Shown piece by piece: positions 49,678 through 57,835 of a DNA stretch of 64,000 nt. The notes below the pieces were generated by a model. That model worked only from the letters and a program-made list of their open reading frames with translations, ran no database searches and was not told the origin of the DNA. The stretch comes from Cohnella endophytica. Its GTDB lineage: Bacteria > Bacillota > Bacilli > Paenibacillales > Paenibacillaceae. The position numbers and the translations under genes were made by a program. Location of the stretch: NCBI RefSeq assembly GCF_003628305.1, contig NZ_RBZM01000016.1, positions 1 to 64,000 on the forward strand. The letters are read 5' to 3'. Every line of letters begins with the position of its first letter. The first letter of the stretch is position 1.

Positions 49678-50975
49678 TGTTCGCGACCGTCAAAAACATT
49701 TGGAAAGTCGAGGACCTTCGTAAGAGGATCCTGTTCACCCTTTTCATCCTTTTGGTCTACCGAATAGGTTCCTTTATTCCGGTTCCGAACATTGATAAGG
49801 ACGTTCTTACGATGGCCGACCAATCAGGCGCTGACCTGTTCGGCCTTCTGAACACGTTCTCTGGCGGCGCGCTGTTCAACTTCTCCATTTTCGCTCTGGG
49901 GATTACGCCGTACATTACGGCTTCGATCATCGTTCAACTCCTTTCCATGGATGTCATTCCGAAGTTCTCGGAATGGCAGAAGGAAGGCGAGAACGGTAAG
50001 CGCAAGCTGGCTCAGATCACTCGTTACGGAACGATTGTTCTGGGACTTATCCAAGCTTTCGCTACGGCAATCGGCTTTAATCGCATGTACAGCTACAAAA
50101 TGGTATTAGATCCGAGTACGGCGACATACCTTATGATCGCTATCGTATTGACGGCGGGTACCGCGTTCCTCATGTGGCTCGGCGAACAGATCAACGAAAA
50201 GGGTATCGGCAACGGTATCTCGATCCTGATCTTCGCGGCAATCGTTGCCGCGATTCCGAAACACGCTCGCGAGATCTATGCTGCTCAATTCACGGATTCC
50301 AGCCAAGTGTTCATGGGCATCGTGAAGATGGTTATTATCCTGATCGTAATCATCCTGATTATCGCTGGGGTAATCTTCATCCAACAAGGCGTACGCAAAA
50401 TTCCGGTTCAATACGCGAAACGGGTAGTCGGACAGAAAATGTACGGCGGCCAATCCACGCACATTCCGCTTAAAGTGAATGGCGCGGGCGTAATTCCGGT
50501 TATCTTCGCGGTATCGCTTCTGATGTTCCCGATCACGATCGCGCAGTTCTGGGCTAACCACAATTGGGCGAAATGGATCATTAGCCATATGTATTACGAC
50601 AAGCCGCTTGGCATGACGTTATATGTATTGCTGATCATCGGCTTCACTTTCTTCTACACCTTCGTTCAATTCAATCCGCAGCAACTTGCGGATAACATGA
50701 AGAAGAACGGCGGCTATATCCCAGGCATTCGTCCGGGCAAGCCGACAGCCGGGTTCCTGATGCGCGTTATTACTCGCATCACGCTCGCAGGCGCGGTCTT
50801 CTTGGCTCTGATCTCCGTGCTTCCGGTATTCTTCGGAACGCTGGCCGATCTGCCAAGAACGGTTAAGTTGGGCGGTACTTCTCTCTTGATCGTTATCGGG
50901 GTCGCACTCGAGACGATGAAACAAATCGAGAGCCAATTGATCAAACGCCACTATAAAGGGTTTATCAATAAGTAA
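49677..50975 (+). CDS. secY: SecY, preprotein translocase channel
   Basis: The 432-residue protein has ten predicted transmembrane segments and the SecY signatures RIGSFIPVPNID near 25-36 and GITPYITASIIVQLL near 76-90. It forms the protein-conducting channel with SecE (encoded at 19628). Its ATG overlaps the rplO stop (TAATG), coupling it to ribosomal protein synthesis. Confidence 0.97.
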   Translation: MFATVKNIWKVEDLRKRILFTLFILLVYRIGSFIPVPNIDKDVLTMADQSGADLFGLLNTFSGGALFNFSIFALGITPYITASIIVQLLSMDVIPKFSEWQKEGENGKRKLAQITRYGTIVLGLIQAFATAIGFNRMYSYKMVLDPSTATYLMIAIVLTAGTAFLMWLGEQINEKGIGNGISILIFAAIVAAIPKHAREIYAAQFTDSSQVFMGIVKMVIILIVIILIIAGVIFIQQGVRKIPVQYAKRVVGQKMYGGQSTHIPLKVNGAGVIPVIFAVSLLMFPITIAQFWANHNWAKWIISHMYYDKPLGMTLYVLLIIGFTFFYTFVQFNPQQLADNMKKNGGYIPGIRPGKPTAGFLMRVITRITLAGAVFLALISVLPVFFGTLADLPRTVKLGGTSLLIVIGVALETMKQIESQLIKRHYKGFINK

Positions 50976-51002
50976 TCAACGAGACGGACAGGAGGAACAG
51001 CA

Positions 51003-51647
51003 ATGAACATCTTGTTTATGGGGCCTCCTGGCGCCGGTAAAGGCACGCAGGCAGAGCGGATCGTCGAGCAATTCGGCATTCCGCACATCTCTACCGGTGA
51101 TGCGTTTCGTCTAGCCATTAAGCAAGGCACGCCGATCGGAAAGAAAGCCAAGGACTTTATTGACCAAGGTCTTCTCGTTCCGGATGAAGTGACTAACGGC
51201 ATTGTTCGCGAACGTCTCGCGGAATCGGATTGCGCCAACGGATTTCTGTTGGACGGGTTTCCGCGGACGCTCGCGCAAGCCGAAGCGCTTGACGGCATGT
51301 TAGCTGAAATGGGTCGCAAGATCGAACATGTTATCAACCTCAAAGTGGATCCCGGCTTCTTGCTGGCCCGCATTACGGGACGACGGATATGCAAAACTTG
51401 CGGTACGACGTATCATGTTGTATTTAACCCGCCGAAGCAGGAAGGTATCTGCGATAAAGACGGGGGAGAGCTCTACCAGCGTCCGGACGATACGGAAGAA
51501 AAAGTGGCAACCCGACTTGAGGAGTATACGAACAAGACGGCACCTCTTCTGACGTATTACGGCGAAAAAGGATCGCTCCGCGAAGTTGACGGGGAGAAGG
51601 ATATCGACGAGGTTACGACCGAGATCGCTTCCCTTCTGAGAGGGTAA
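51003..51647 (+). CDS. adk: Adenylate kinase
   Basis: The 214-residue protein has the P-loop GPPGAGKGTQA near 7-17, DGFPRT near 84-89, and a lid with CKTC near 130-133 and CDKD near 150-153, i.e. the Cys3-Asp zinc site of Gram-positive enzymes. It interconverts ATP+AMP and 2 ADP. SD ACAGGAGG lies upstream, 27 bp after secY. Confidence 0.97.
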   Translation: MNILFMGPPGAGKGTQAERIVEQFGIPHISTGDAFRLAIKQGTPIGKKAKDFIDQGLLVPDEVTNGIVRERLAESDCANGFLLDGFPRTLAQAEALDGMLAEMGRKIEHVINLKVDPGFLLARITGRRICKTCGTTYHVVFNPPKQEGICDKDGGELYQRPDDTEEKVATRLEEYTNKTAPLLTYYGEKGSLREVDGEKDIDEVTTEIASLLRG

Positions 51648-51653
51648 TCGGCT

Positions 51654-52400
51654 ATGATCGTAATTAAGTCCGATAAAGAATTAAACTTGATGCGCGAGGC
51701 GGGGCGGATTGTCGCGGAGACGCATCGCCTGATGAAACAGGCGGTCGTACCCGGAGTGACAACTGCCGAACTGGATCGAATCGCAGATGCGTTCATCCGA
51801 AGCCAAGGTGCTGTTCCATCTTTCAAAGGCTATAACGGTTTTCCGGCCAGCATATGCGCTTCTACGAACGAAGAACTCGTTCACGGGTTCCCCGGATCGC
51901 GGAAGCTTATTGAAGGCGATATTATCAGCATCGATATCGGCGCACAATACCAAGGCTATCACGGCGATTCCGCATGGACATACGGCGTCGGGAACATTTC
52001 CGACGAAGCGCAGCGCCTGCTCGACGTTACCGAGGCTTCGCTCTATGCGGGCCTTGAGTTGGTTCGGCCGGACGTGAGGCTTTATACCGTATCACACGGC
52101 ATTCAAAAAGTGATCGAAGATGCTGGCTTCTCGGTCGTCAGGGAATACGTCGGTCACGGCGTTGGAGCTGAATTACACGAGGAACCGCAAATTCCGAACT
52201 ACGGTGCACCCGATCGCGGTCCGCGATTGAAGCCGGGAATGACGCTTGCCATCGAACCGATGGTCGTCGTGGGAGAACGTTACGTGAAGACTTTGTCCGA
52301 TAATTGGACGGTCGTCACCGTGGACGGATCGCTGTGCGCGCATTTTGAGCATACGATTGCCGTAACCGAAGACGGGTACGAAATTCTAACCCGTGCGTAA
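51654..52400 (+). CDS. map: Methionine aminopeptidase, type I
   Basis: The 248-residue metalloprotease has the five ligands in order: DIGAQYQGYHGDSAW (two Asp), GHGVGAELHEEP (His), TLAIEPM (Glu) and FEHTIAVTEDG (Glu). It removes the initiator Met. ATG 51654 is 6 bp after adk; SD GAGAGGG lies over the adk end. Confidence 0.97.
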   Translation: MIVIKSDKELNLMREAGRIVAETHRLMKQAVVPGVTTAELDRIADAFIRSQGAVPSFKGYNGFPASICASTNEELVHGFPGSRKLIEGDIISIDIGAQYQGYHGDSAWTYGVGNISDEAQRLLDVTEASLYAGLELVRPDVRLYTVSHGIQKVIEDAGFSVVREYVGHGVGAELHEEPQIPNYGAPDRGPRLKPGMTLAIEPMVVVGERYVKTLSDNWTVVTVDGSLCAHFEHTIAVTEDGYEILTRA

Positions 52401-52415
52401 AGCTAGGTGAATGAA

Positions 52416-52724
52416 ATGACGGTAAACGTTAAGTTGGAGCCCGGAGACATCGTGAGAAGCCGGCGTGGAAGAGACGAAGGGCAGCTAGCAATCGTGGTCG
52501 CCCTAGTCGATGAGCGATTCGCGCTCGTGGCTGACGGCGATAAACGCCGGTTCGATCGGCCTAAACGCAAAAACGTGCTGCATCTCGAACCGATCGGGAC
52601 CCGAAGCGAAGAAATCGCGAATAATATTCGCGACACCGGACGCGTGACGAACGCGAAGCTCCGGTACGCTATCGGACAAATCGAACAACGGCTCGAAACG
52701 CATGCTGAAAAGAAAGGAGAATGA
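52416..52724 (+). CDS. KOW-domain RNA-binding protein (L14e-like)
   Basis: The 102-residue protein has a KOW-like barrel near the N-terminus (LEPGDIVRSRRGRDEGQLAIVV, given in part: PGDIVRSRRGRDEGQ) and a basic helical tail. It occupies the map-infA slot where B. subtilis has a shorter KOW protein (YbzG). Function unproven; an RNA or ribosome role is likely from context. ATG 52416 is 5 nt after AGGTGA; GTG 52407 lies in that SD. Confidence 0.85.
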   Translation: MTVNVKLEPGDIVRSRRGRDEGQLAIVVALVDERFALVADGDKRRFDRPKRKNVLHLEPIGTRSEEIANNIRDTGRVTNAKLRYAIGQIEQRLETHAEKKGE

Positions 52725-52726
52725 CG

Positions 52727-52942
52727 GTGGCCAAAGAGGACGTCATCGAGGTCGAAGGAACGGTCATTGAACCGCTACCGAATGCCATGTTCAAAGTGGA
52801 GCTCGAGAACGGACATCAAATCCTTGCGCATGTTTCCGGAAAACTTCGGATGCATTTCATACGGATTCTGACGGGAGACAAAGTGGTTATCCAATTGTCG
52901 CCTTATGATCTGACGCGGGGCCGTATCACCTACCGTAAATAA
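52727..52942 (+). CDS. infA: Translation initiation factor IF-1
   Basis: The 71-residue S1-like OB-fold protein has EGTVIEPLPNAMFKVELENGH and SGKLRMHFIRILTGDKV (given in part). It blocks the A site in initiation. I choose GTG 52727 because AAAGGAG (52713-52719) is 7 nt away and the product then begins MAKEDVIEVEG; the ATG at 52721 is only 1 nt from the SD, though it overlaps the preceding stop. Confidence 0.95.
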   Translation: MAKEDVIEVEGTVIEPLPNAMFKVELENGHQILAHVSGKLRMHFIRILTGDKVVIQLSPYDLTRGRITYRK

Positions 52943-53100
52943 GTTCGTTCGGTCTTCCTATGAGACGGTCGAACAACGGTCGCACCGTGATGACTGAGAC
53001 GGGGCGCCACTGGCGAACTCCTTCAGTCACACTCGAGACGGTTATAGCGAGCACCGCGAGCGTAGCACGCACTAACCGCGCAATTAAGGAGGGTATTATC

Positions 53101-53214
53101 ATGAAGGTGAGACCTTCGGTCAAACCGATTTGCGAGAAATGCAAAGTCATTCGCCGCAAAGGCAACGTGATGGTTATCTGTGAGAATCCGAAACACAAAC
53201 AAAAACAAGGCTAA
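53101..53214 (+). CDS. rpmJ: 50S ribosomal protein L36
   Basis: A 37-codon gene encoding MKVRPSVKPICEKCKVIRRK and ending KHKQKQG. C11, C14, C27 and H32 form the zinc-binding (C+) L36 site. SD AAGGAGGG is 7 nt before the ATG. It lies between infA and rpsM as in all Bacillales. Confidence 0.97.
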   Translation: MKVRPSVKPICEKCKVIRRKGNVMVICENPKHKQKQG

Positions 53215-53237
53215 AATAGAAGGAGGTGCCCCTAACT

Positions 53238-53606
53238 ATGGCACGTATTTCTGGTGTTGACCTCCCGCGCGACAAGCGCGTGGAAATCGCCCTAACGTAC
53301 ATCTTCGGAATTGGTAAACCAACTTCCCAGAGGATTCTAGCGTCTACGGGTGTCAATCCCGACACTCGCGTTCGTGATCTGACGGAGGATGAGCTCGCTC
53401 GTCTTCGCGAAACGATCGACAAGGAACAAAAGGTCGAGGGCGACTTGCGTCGCGAAATTGCAATAAACATCAAACGGCTGATTGATATCGGCTGCTATCG
53501 AGGCATCCGTCACCGCCGCGGTCTGCCGGTTCGCGGACAACGTTCGAAAACGAACGCACGTACACGCAAAGGTCCGCGTCGTACTGTTGCGAACAAGAAG
53601 AAGTAA
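53238..53606 (+). CDS. rpsM: 30S ribosomal protein S13
   Basis: The 122-residue protein starts MARISGVDLPRDKRVEIALT, has the helix-two-turns-helix segment and the GLPVRGQRSKTNARTRKGP signature. It contacts P-site tRNA. ATG 53238 follows AGGAGGTG; in-frame start 53226 overlaps the SD. Confidence 0.97.
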   Translation: MARISGVDLPRDKRVEIALTYIFGIGKPTSQRILASTGVNPDTRVRDLTEDELARLRETIDKEQKVEGDLRREIAINIKRLIDIGCYRGIRHRRGLPVRGQRSKTNARTRKGPRRTVANKKK

Positions 53607-53624
53607 TAAGGGGGGTTAACAAAC

Positions 53625-54023
53625 ATGGCACAAAAAGGCAAGAAAGTCGTTCGTACCAAGCGTCGTGATCGGAAGAACATTGATTCTGGCGTAGCGCATA
53701 TCCGCTCTACGTTTAACAATACAATCGTGACGATTACAGATCCGCACGGTAACGCGGTTTCCTGGGCTAGCTCCGGTAACCTGGGCTTTAAAGGCTCCCG
53801 TAAGAGCACGCCATACGCTGCTCAAATGGCTGCCGAATCTGCAGCTCGCGCTGCGATGGAACATGGTATGCGTTTGGTTGAAGTCTCCGTTAAAGGACCT
53901 GGCGCAGGCCGCGAAGCAGCAATCCGCTCTTTGCAAGCCGCAGGACTTGAAGTCAGCATGATCAGAGACGTCACTCCAATCCCGCATAACGGATGCCGTC
54001 CTCCGAAGCGCCGCCGCGTATAG
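53625..54023 (+). CDS. rpsK: 30S ribosomal protein S11
   Basis: The 132-residue protein has GVAHIRSTFNNTIVTITD and the C-terminal PIPHNGCRPPKRRRV, the S11 signature. It lines the E-site platform. 168 bp separate it from rpoA; that gap carries an ACGTC/GACGT hairpin just ahead of the rpoA SD. Confidence 0.97.
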   Translation: MAQKGKKVVRTKRRDRKNIDSGVAHIRSTFNNTIVTITDPHGNAVSWASSGNLGFKGSRKSTPYAAQMAAESAARAAMEHGMRLVEVSVKGPGAGREAAIRSLQAAGLEVSMIRDVTPIPHNGCRPPKRRRV

Positions 54024-54191
54024 CATCGTTGCAATGTGGTATCAAACAAGAACAACTTGAGAATAATGGTTGTAACGGTTAGGCATACTACATGGTTTAC
54101 CCCATAAACATTTCTCCTTATTAAAGGCTGAACCATTTAGCTTGGGTGAACAAAGGGCAACGTCAGCGACGTTTTGAAGGAGGTTTTGGTT

Positions 54192-55136
54192 ATGATAGTG
54201 ATCGAAAAACCGAAAATCGATTCCGTGGAAATTCAAGAAGACAAGAGATATGGCCGATTTGTCGTAGAACCGCTGGAACGTGGTTATGGGATGACTCTAG
54301 GTAACTCTCTTCGCCGCATTCTGTTGTCGTCCTTACCGGGCGCTGCCGTTGTTTCGGTGCAGATTGACGGCGTTCTTCATGAATTCTCGACGATTCCGGG
54401 TGTTATCGAGGATGTGACTCAAATCATCCTCAATCTGAAGCGTCTTTCGCTGAAGATCCATTCCGATGAGGAAAAAGTGCTCGAAATCGATGCGGAAGGC
54501 GATGGCGTTGTCACCGCCGGAGATATCCGCGCGGACAGCGACGTGGAAATCCTTAATCCGGATCTGCACATCGCTACACTGGCTTCCGGCGCGCGTTTGC
54601 ATATGCGCATCTTCGCCAGAGTCGGCCGCGGTTATGTTCCATCCGATCGCAATAAGAAGGAAGATCAGCCAATCGGAGTCATTCCGATCGACTCGATCTA
54701 TACGCCGATTACTCGCGTTAACTATCAGGTAGAGAATACTCGCGTCGGTCAAGTTACAAACTACGACAAGCTTACGCTTGAAGTGTGGACCGATGGCAGC
54801 ATTCGCCCTGAAGAAGCGGTAAGCTTAGGCGCGAAAATTCTGACCGATCACTTATCCTTGTTCGTGGGTCTTACGGATGAGGCCAAAGATACCGAAACGA
54901 TGAAGGAGAAGGAAGAAGACAAAAAAGAGAAAGTTCTCGAGATGACGATCGAAGAGCTTGATCTTTCCGTCCGTTCCTACAACTGCCTCAAACGTGCCGG
55001 CATCAACACGGTTCAAGAGTTGATCACGAAAACCGAAGAAGACATGATGAAGGTGCGTAACCTTGGTCGCAAGTCTTTGGAGGAAGTACAAGAGAAGCTC
55101 GAAGAACTCGGATTGGGCTTGCGTTTCGAGGAATAG
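54192..55136 (+). CDS. rpoA: RNA polymerase alpha subunit
   Basis: The 314-residue protein has the dimerisation domain (LERGYGMTLGNSLRRILLSSLPG, in part) and the C-terminal DNA-binding domain (about 245-314, IEELDLSVRSYNCLKRAGI). ATG 54192 gives MIVIEKPKIDSVEI, as in Bacillus, and follows GAAGGAGG; an upstream in-frame start at 54174 precedes the SD. Length equals Bacillus RpoA. Confidence 0.97.
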   Translation: MIVIEKPKIDSVEIQEDKRYGRFVVEPLERGYGMTLGNSLRRILLSSLPGAAVVSVQIDGVLHEFSTIPGVIEDVTQIILNLKRLSLKIHSDEEKVLEIDAEGDGVVTAGDIRADSDVEILNPDLHIATLASGARLHMRIFARVGRGYVPSDRNKKEDQPIGVIPIDSIYTPITRVNYQVENTRVGQVTNYDKLTLEVWTDGSIRPEEAVSLGAKILTDHLSLFVGLTDEAKDTETMKEKEEDKKEKVLEMTIEELDLSVRSYNCLKRAGINTVQELITKTEEDMMKVRNLGRKSLEEVQEKLEELGLGLRFEE

Positions 55137-55214
55137 CATCGTTACTGCAACTATGACAACGAATCGTAACGCCTAGCGTTACCTGATTTATTGCATGAGG
55201 GGAGGAAAAAACAA

Positions 55215-55580
55215 ATGGCTTATCAAAAACTGAGTCGTGACTCCAGCTCGCGGAAAGCACTTTTCCGTGACCTGACGACCGACCTGTTCCTGTACGAGCG
55301 TATCCAAACTACCGAAGCGAAAGCGAAGGAAGTTCGCTCTATCGCGGAGAAGCTAATCACTCTTGCGAAACGCGGCGATCTTCACGCTCGTCGTCAAGTA
55401 GCAGCATTCGTGCGTCGTGAGAGCCTTGACGGTCAACAAGACGCCATCCAAAAGCTGTTCTCCGAGCTAGCTCCGCGTTATGCGGAACGTGCGGGTGGAT
55501 ATACACGCATCCTGAAGCTGGGACCCCGTCGCGGAGATTCCGCTCCAATGGTGTATCTCGAGCTCGTAGATCGCGCTTAA
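55215..55580 (+). CDS. rplQ: 50S ribosomal protein L17
   Basis: The 121-residue protein starts MAYQKLSRDSSSRKALFRDL and ends with GDSAPMVYLELVD. It lies near the tunnel exit. ATG 55215 follows GAGGGGAGG. Last gene of the alpha operon before a double-hairpin terminator region. Confidence 0.97.
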   Translation: MAYQKLSRDSSSRKALFRDLTTDLFLYERIQTTEAKAKEVRSIAEKLITLAKRGDLHARRQVAAFVRRESLDGQQDAIQKLFSELAPRYAERAGGYTRILKLGPRRGDSAPMVYLELVDRA

Positions 55581-55612
55581 GAACGGAGCAAAGCAGGACG
55601 CATGCCCGAGCA

Positions 55613-55647
55613 GTCGGCAATCTCGAGACTGGTCTCGGGATGCCGAC
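55613..55647 (+). repeat. Strong hairpin between rplQ and truA
   Basis: GTCGGCA + TCTCGAGAC (55613-55629) pairs over 16 bp with GTCTCGGGA + TGCCGAC (55632-55647), one bulged A. It precedes the terminator at 55656-55696; it may be an mRNA 3' stabiliser or part of a leader. Confidence 0.6.
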
Positions 55648-55655
55648 GACCAGGG

Positions 55656-55696
55656 AAGGATGGACCGAATCCAGCATTCGGATCATCCTTTTTTTG
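55656..55696 (+). terminator. Terminator between rplQ and truA
   Basis: AAGGATG (55656-55662) with CATCCTT (55684-55690), plus inner CCGAAT/ATTCGG, followed by seven T. It ends the ribosomal superoperon or attenuates truA. Confidence 0.85.
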
Positions 55697-55721
55697 TGGC
55701 TATCGATGGGAAGGTGAGCCG

Positions 55722-56576
55722 ATGCGCAACATAGCTCTCATCGTCAGTTATGACGGTACGGACTATTACGGGTTTCAGAGTCAGCCAGGCGGTAATACGA
55801 TCCAGGATGCGTTGGAGCAAGCGGTATACTTATTGACGGGTGAACATTCGAGCGTATTCGGATCAGGGCGTACTGACGGAGGCGTACATGCCAGGTGTCA
55901 GGTCGTTAACTTCCTAACCGAATCGACGATTCCGATCGAACGTTGGGCGCTGGCGTTGAACACCAGACTTCCCGACGACATCGTCGTTCAGAGCGTATAT
56001 CTCGTACCCGATTCTTTCCATGCCAGACATGACGCTCTTAGCAAAACCTATCGATATTCGATTAATTGCAATCGGATACCGGATCTATTCCGCAGGAGAT
56101 ATGAATTCCACCATCCGACTCCGCTCGATTTCGCGGCGATGGAAGAGGGACTTACGCATCTTATCGGCGAACACGACTTCACTTCTTTTACCTCGCCTCT
56201 GTCTACCAAGCGCAGTCATGTGAGAACGATCTTAAAGGCTAAGATCCATGTGGAGAAGGAGTCCGAGTCTCGATTAACTTACCCGGACTATGGCTATGGG
56301 CGCAGTTGGGACGAACGGTACCACCCAGGCCGTCAACGCGGGACCGTGCATATGTACGTGACCGGTACGGGGTTTCTATATAATATGGTGCGCATCATCG
56401 CCGGTACGCTTATCCAGGTCGGAGAAGGCAAGCGTAAGCCTTCCGACATGGCATCCATATTGGCGGCATGCAACCGGAAGAAAGCAGGCCCGACGGCCGT
56501 TCCGCATGGATTATCCTTGTGGGAAGTCGAGTATGAAGCAATAACGGCGATTCGCCAAGGTAGCGGCGAAAGTTGA
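55722..56576 (+). CDS. truA: tRNA pseudouridine synthase A
   Basis: The 284-residue protein has the catalytic Asp52 in GRTDGGVHA and FLYNMVRIIAGTL near the C-terminus. It isomerises U38-U40 in the tRNA anticodon arm. An extra basic segment (YPDYGYGRSWDERYHPGRQR, about 188-207) makes it longer than Bacillus TruA (247). ATG 55722 follows GGAAGGTGAG. Confidence 0.93.
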   Translation: MRNIALIVSYDGTDYYGFQSQPGGNTIQDALEQAVYLLTGEHSSVFGSGRTDGGVHARCQVVNFLTESTIPIERWALALNTRLPDDIVVQSVYLVPDSFHARHDALSKTYRYSINCNRIPDLFRRRYEFHHPTPLDFAAMEEGLTHLIGEHDFTSFTSPLSTKRSHVRTILKAKIHVEKESESRLTYPDYGYGRSWDERYHPGRQRGTVHMYVTGTGFLYNMVRIIAGTLIQVGEGKRKPSDMASILAACNRKKAGPTAVPHGLSLWEVEYEAITAIRQGSGES

Positions 56577-56587
56577 GTATATATTGC

Positions 56588-56616
56588 TTGCATAACAGCC
56601 CTTTTTGATGTACAAT
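56588..56616 (+). promoter_or_regulatory. SigA-type promoter of rplM-rpsI
   Basis: TTGCAT (56588-56593), 17-bp spacer, TACAAT (56611-56616). Confidence 0.75.
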
Positions 56617-56621
56617 AAATT

Positions 56622-56820
56622 TTGTGCTTTCTGCGTGGCTACCCACGGCCCCAGCGCAGCGATGTCACTCTTTTTGCTGAGTTTGAAGGAAAGGACTTCT
56701 CATCCGATTACTCAAGCTTTAGCTGCAACAATGTAACACCCAACAACCAGATATGAATGATTGATCGTAAATGACGTACCACATACAAAAGCAGGGAATT
56801 AACCCGAAGGAGGATGTTTC
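56622..56820 (+). promoter_or_regulatory. Leader RNA of rplM, possible L13 leader
   Basis: A ~200-nt leader with CTGCGTGGCTACCCACGGCCCCAGCGCAG-type nested stems (TGCG/CGCA around GTGG/CCAC, 56635-56660). Firmicutes often have an autoregulatory L13 leader at this position; the match is by position and stem-loop only. Confidence 0.5.
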
Positions 56821-57258
56821 ATGCGTACAACCTATATGGCTAAACCGCTTGAAGTCGAGCGCAAATGGCATGTAATCGACGCCGAAGGCAAAACACTCGG
56901 TCGTCTGGCTAGCGAAGCTGCAGCTCTTATCCGCGGCAAACATAAGCCTGAATTCACACCTCACATCGACACTGGCGATTTCGTCATCGTGATCAATGCC
57001 GAGAAAATCGTTCTTACAGGCAAGAAATTGCAACAAAAGAAATACTACACTCACTCCCACTATCCAGGTGGATTGAAAACGACGACAGCGGCAGAGATGA
57101 TCCAAAAGAAACCTGCTCGCATCATCGAACTTGCCATTTACGGCATGCTCCCTAAGAACAAGCTTGGCCACCAACTTCAAGGCAAGCTGAACGTATATGC
57201 TGGAAGCGAACATCCACATCAAGCCCAAAAACCTGAAGTTTACGAACTTCGCGGATAA
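56821..57258 (+). CDS. rplM: 50S ribosomal protein L13
   Basis: The 145-residue protein starts MRTTYMAKPLEVERKWHVID and has the GMLPKNKLGHQLQGKLNVY signature. It is an early 50S assembly protein. SD GAAGGAGGATG is upstream; 18 bp to rpsI, its universal partner. Confidence 0.97.
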   Translation: MRTTYMAKPLEVERKWHVIDAEGKTLGRLASEAAALIRGKHKPEFTPHIDTGDFVIVINAEKIVLTGKKLQQKKYYTHSHYPGGLKTTTAAEMIQKKPARIIELAIYGMLPKNKLGHQLQGKLNVYAGSEHPHQAQKPEVYELRG

Positions 57259-57276
57259 AAAAAGGAGGACTTTCGA

Positions 57277-57669
57277 ATGGCTCAAGTGCAATATTTAGGA
57301 ACGGGTCGCCGCAAGCACTCCGTAGCGCGGGTTCGACTCGTGCCGGGTGAAGGCCGCATCGTTATCAACAAACGTGAAATCAACGACTACTTCGACCTTG
57401 AAACGTTGAAGCTGATCGTTAAACAACCGCTTAACTTGACGGACACAGTTAGCAAATACGACATCATCGTTCTTGCTCATGGTGGCGGTACTTCCGGTCA
57501 AGCTGGCGCAATCCGTCACGGTATCTCCCGTGCTCTTCTTAAAGCAGATCCAGAACTTCGTCCTGCGCTTAAGAAAGCGGGCTTCCTGACTCGTGATTCC
57601 CGTATGAAAGAACGTAAGAAATACGGATTGAAAGCCGCTCGTCGCGCTCCTCAATTCTCCAAACGTTAA
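57277..57669 (+). CDS. rpsI: 30S ribosomal protein S9
   Basis: The 130-residue protein starts MAQVQYLGTGRRKHSVARVRL and ends KKYGLKAARRAPQFSKR, the C-terminal tail that contacts P-site tRNA. SD AAAGGAGGAC precedes ATG. Confidence 0.97.
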   Translation: MAQVQYLGTGRRKHSVARVRLVPGEGRIVINKREINDYFDLETLKLIVKQPLNLTDTVSKYDIIVLAHGGGTSGQAGAIRHGISRALLKADPELRPALKKAGFLTRDSRMKERKKYGLKAARRAPQFSKR

Positions 57670-57677
57670 TATTTACG

Positions 57678-57725
57678 AATGCCTTTCTCCCATTGCTCTT
57701 CAATGGTGGGAAAGGCATTTTTTTT
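57678..57725 (+). terminator. Terminator after rpsI
   Basis: AATGCCTTTC + CCCATTG (57678-57695) with CAATGG + GGGAAAGGCATT (57701-57719), then a T-run to 57725. Confidence 0.93.
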
Positions 57726-57743
57726 ACGCTTGAATAACATGGA

Positions 57744-57755
57744 ATACTTAAGTAT
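57744..57755 (+). promoter_or_regulatory. Candidate operator of cysH-sat
   Basis: ATACTTAAGTAT is a perfect 12-bp palindrome 3 bp upstream of the -35 box; ATACTTAA recurs at 57799-57806 downstream of the -10. The spacing around the promoter suggests a regulator site, identity unknown (a CymR/CysL-like sulfur regulator is a guess). Confidence 0.4.
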
Positions 57756-57758
57756 AGA

Positions 57759-57787
57759 TTGAACTATCGGCACAGTGAGCGTATACT
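57759..57787 (+). promoter_or_regulatory. SigA-type promoter of cysH-sat
   Basis: TTGAAC (57759-57764), 17-bp spacer, TATACT (57782-57787). Confidence 0.8.
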
Positions 57788-57835
57788 AAATATTATTCAT
57801 ACTTAACCACTAGGATTTAAATGGAGGTCATTTTG

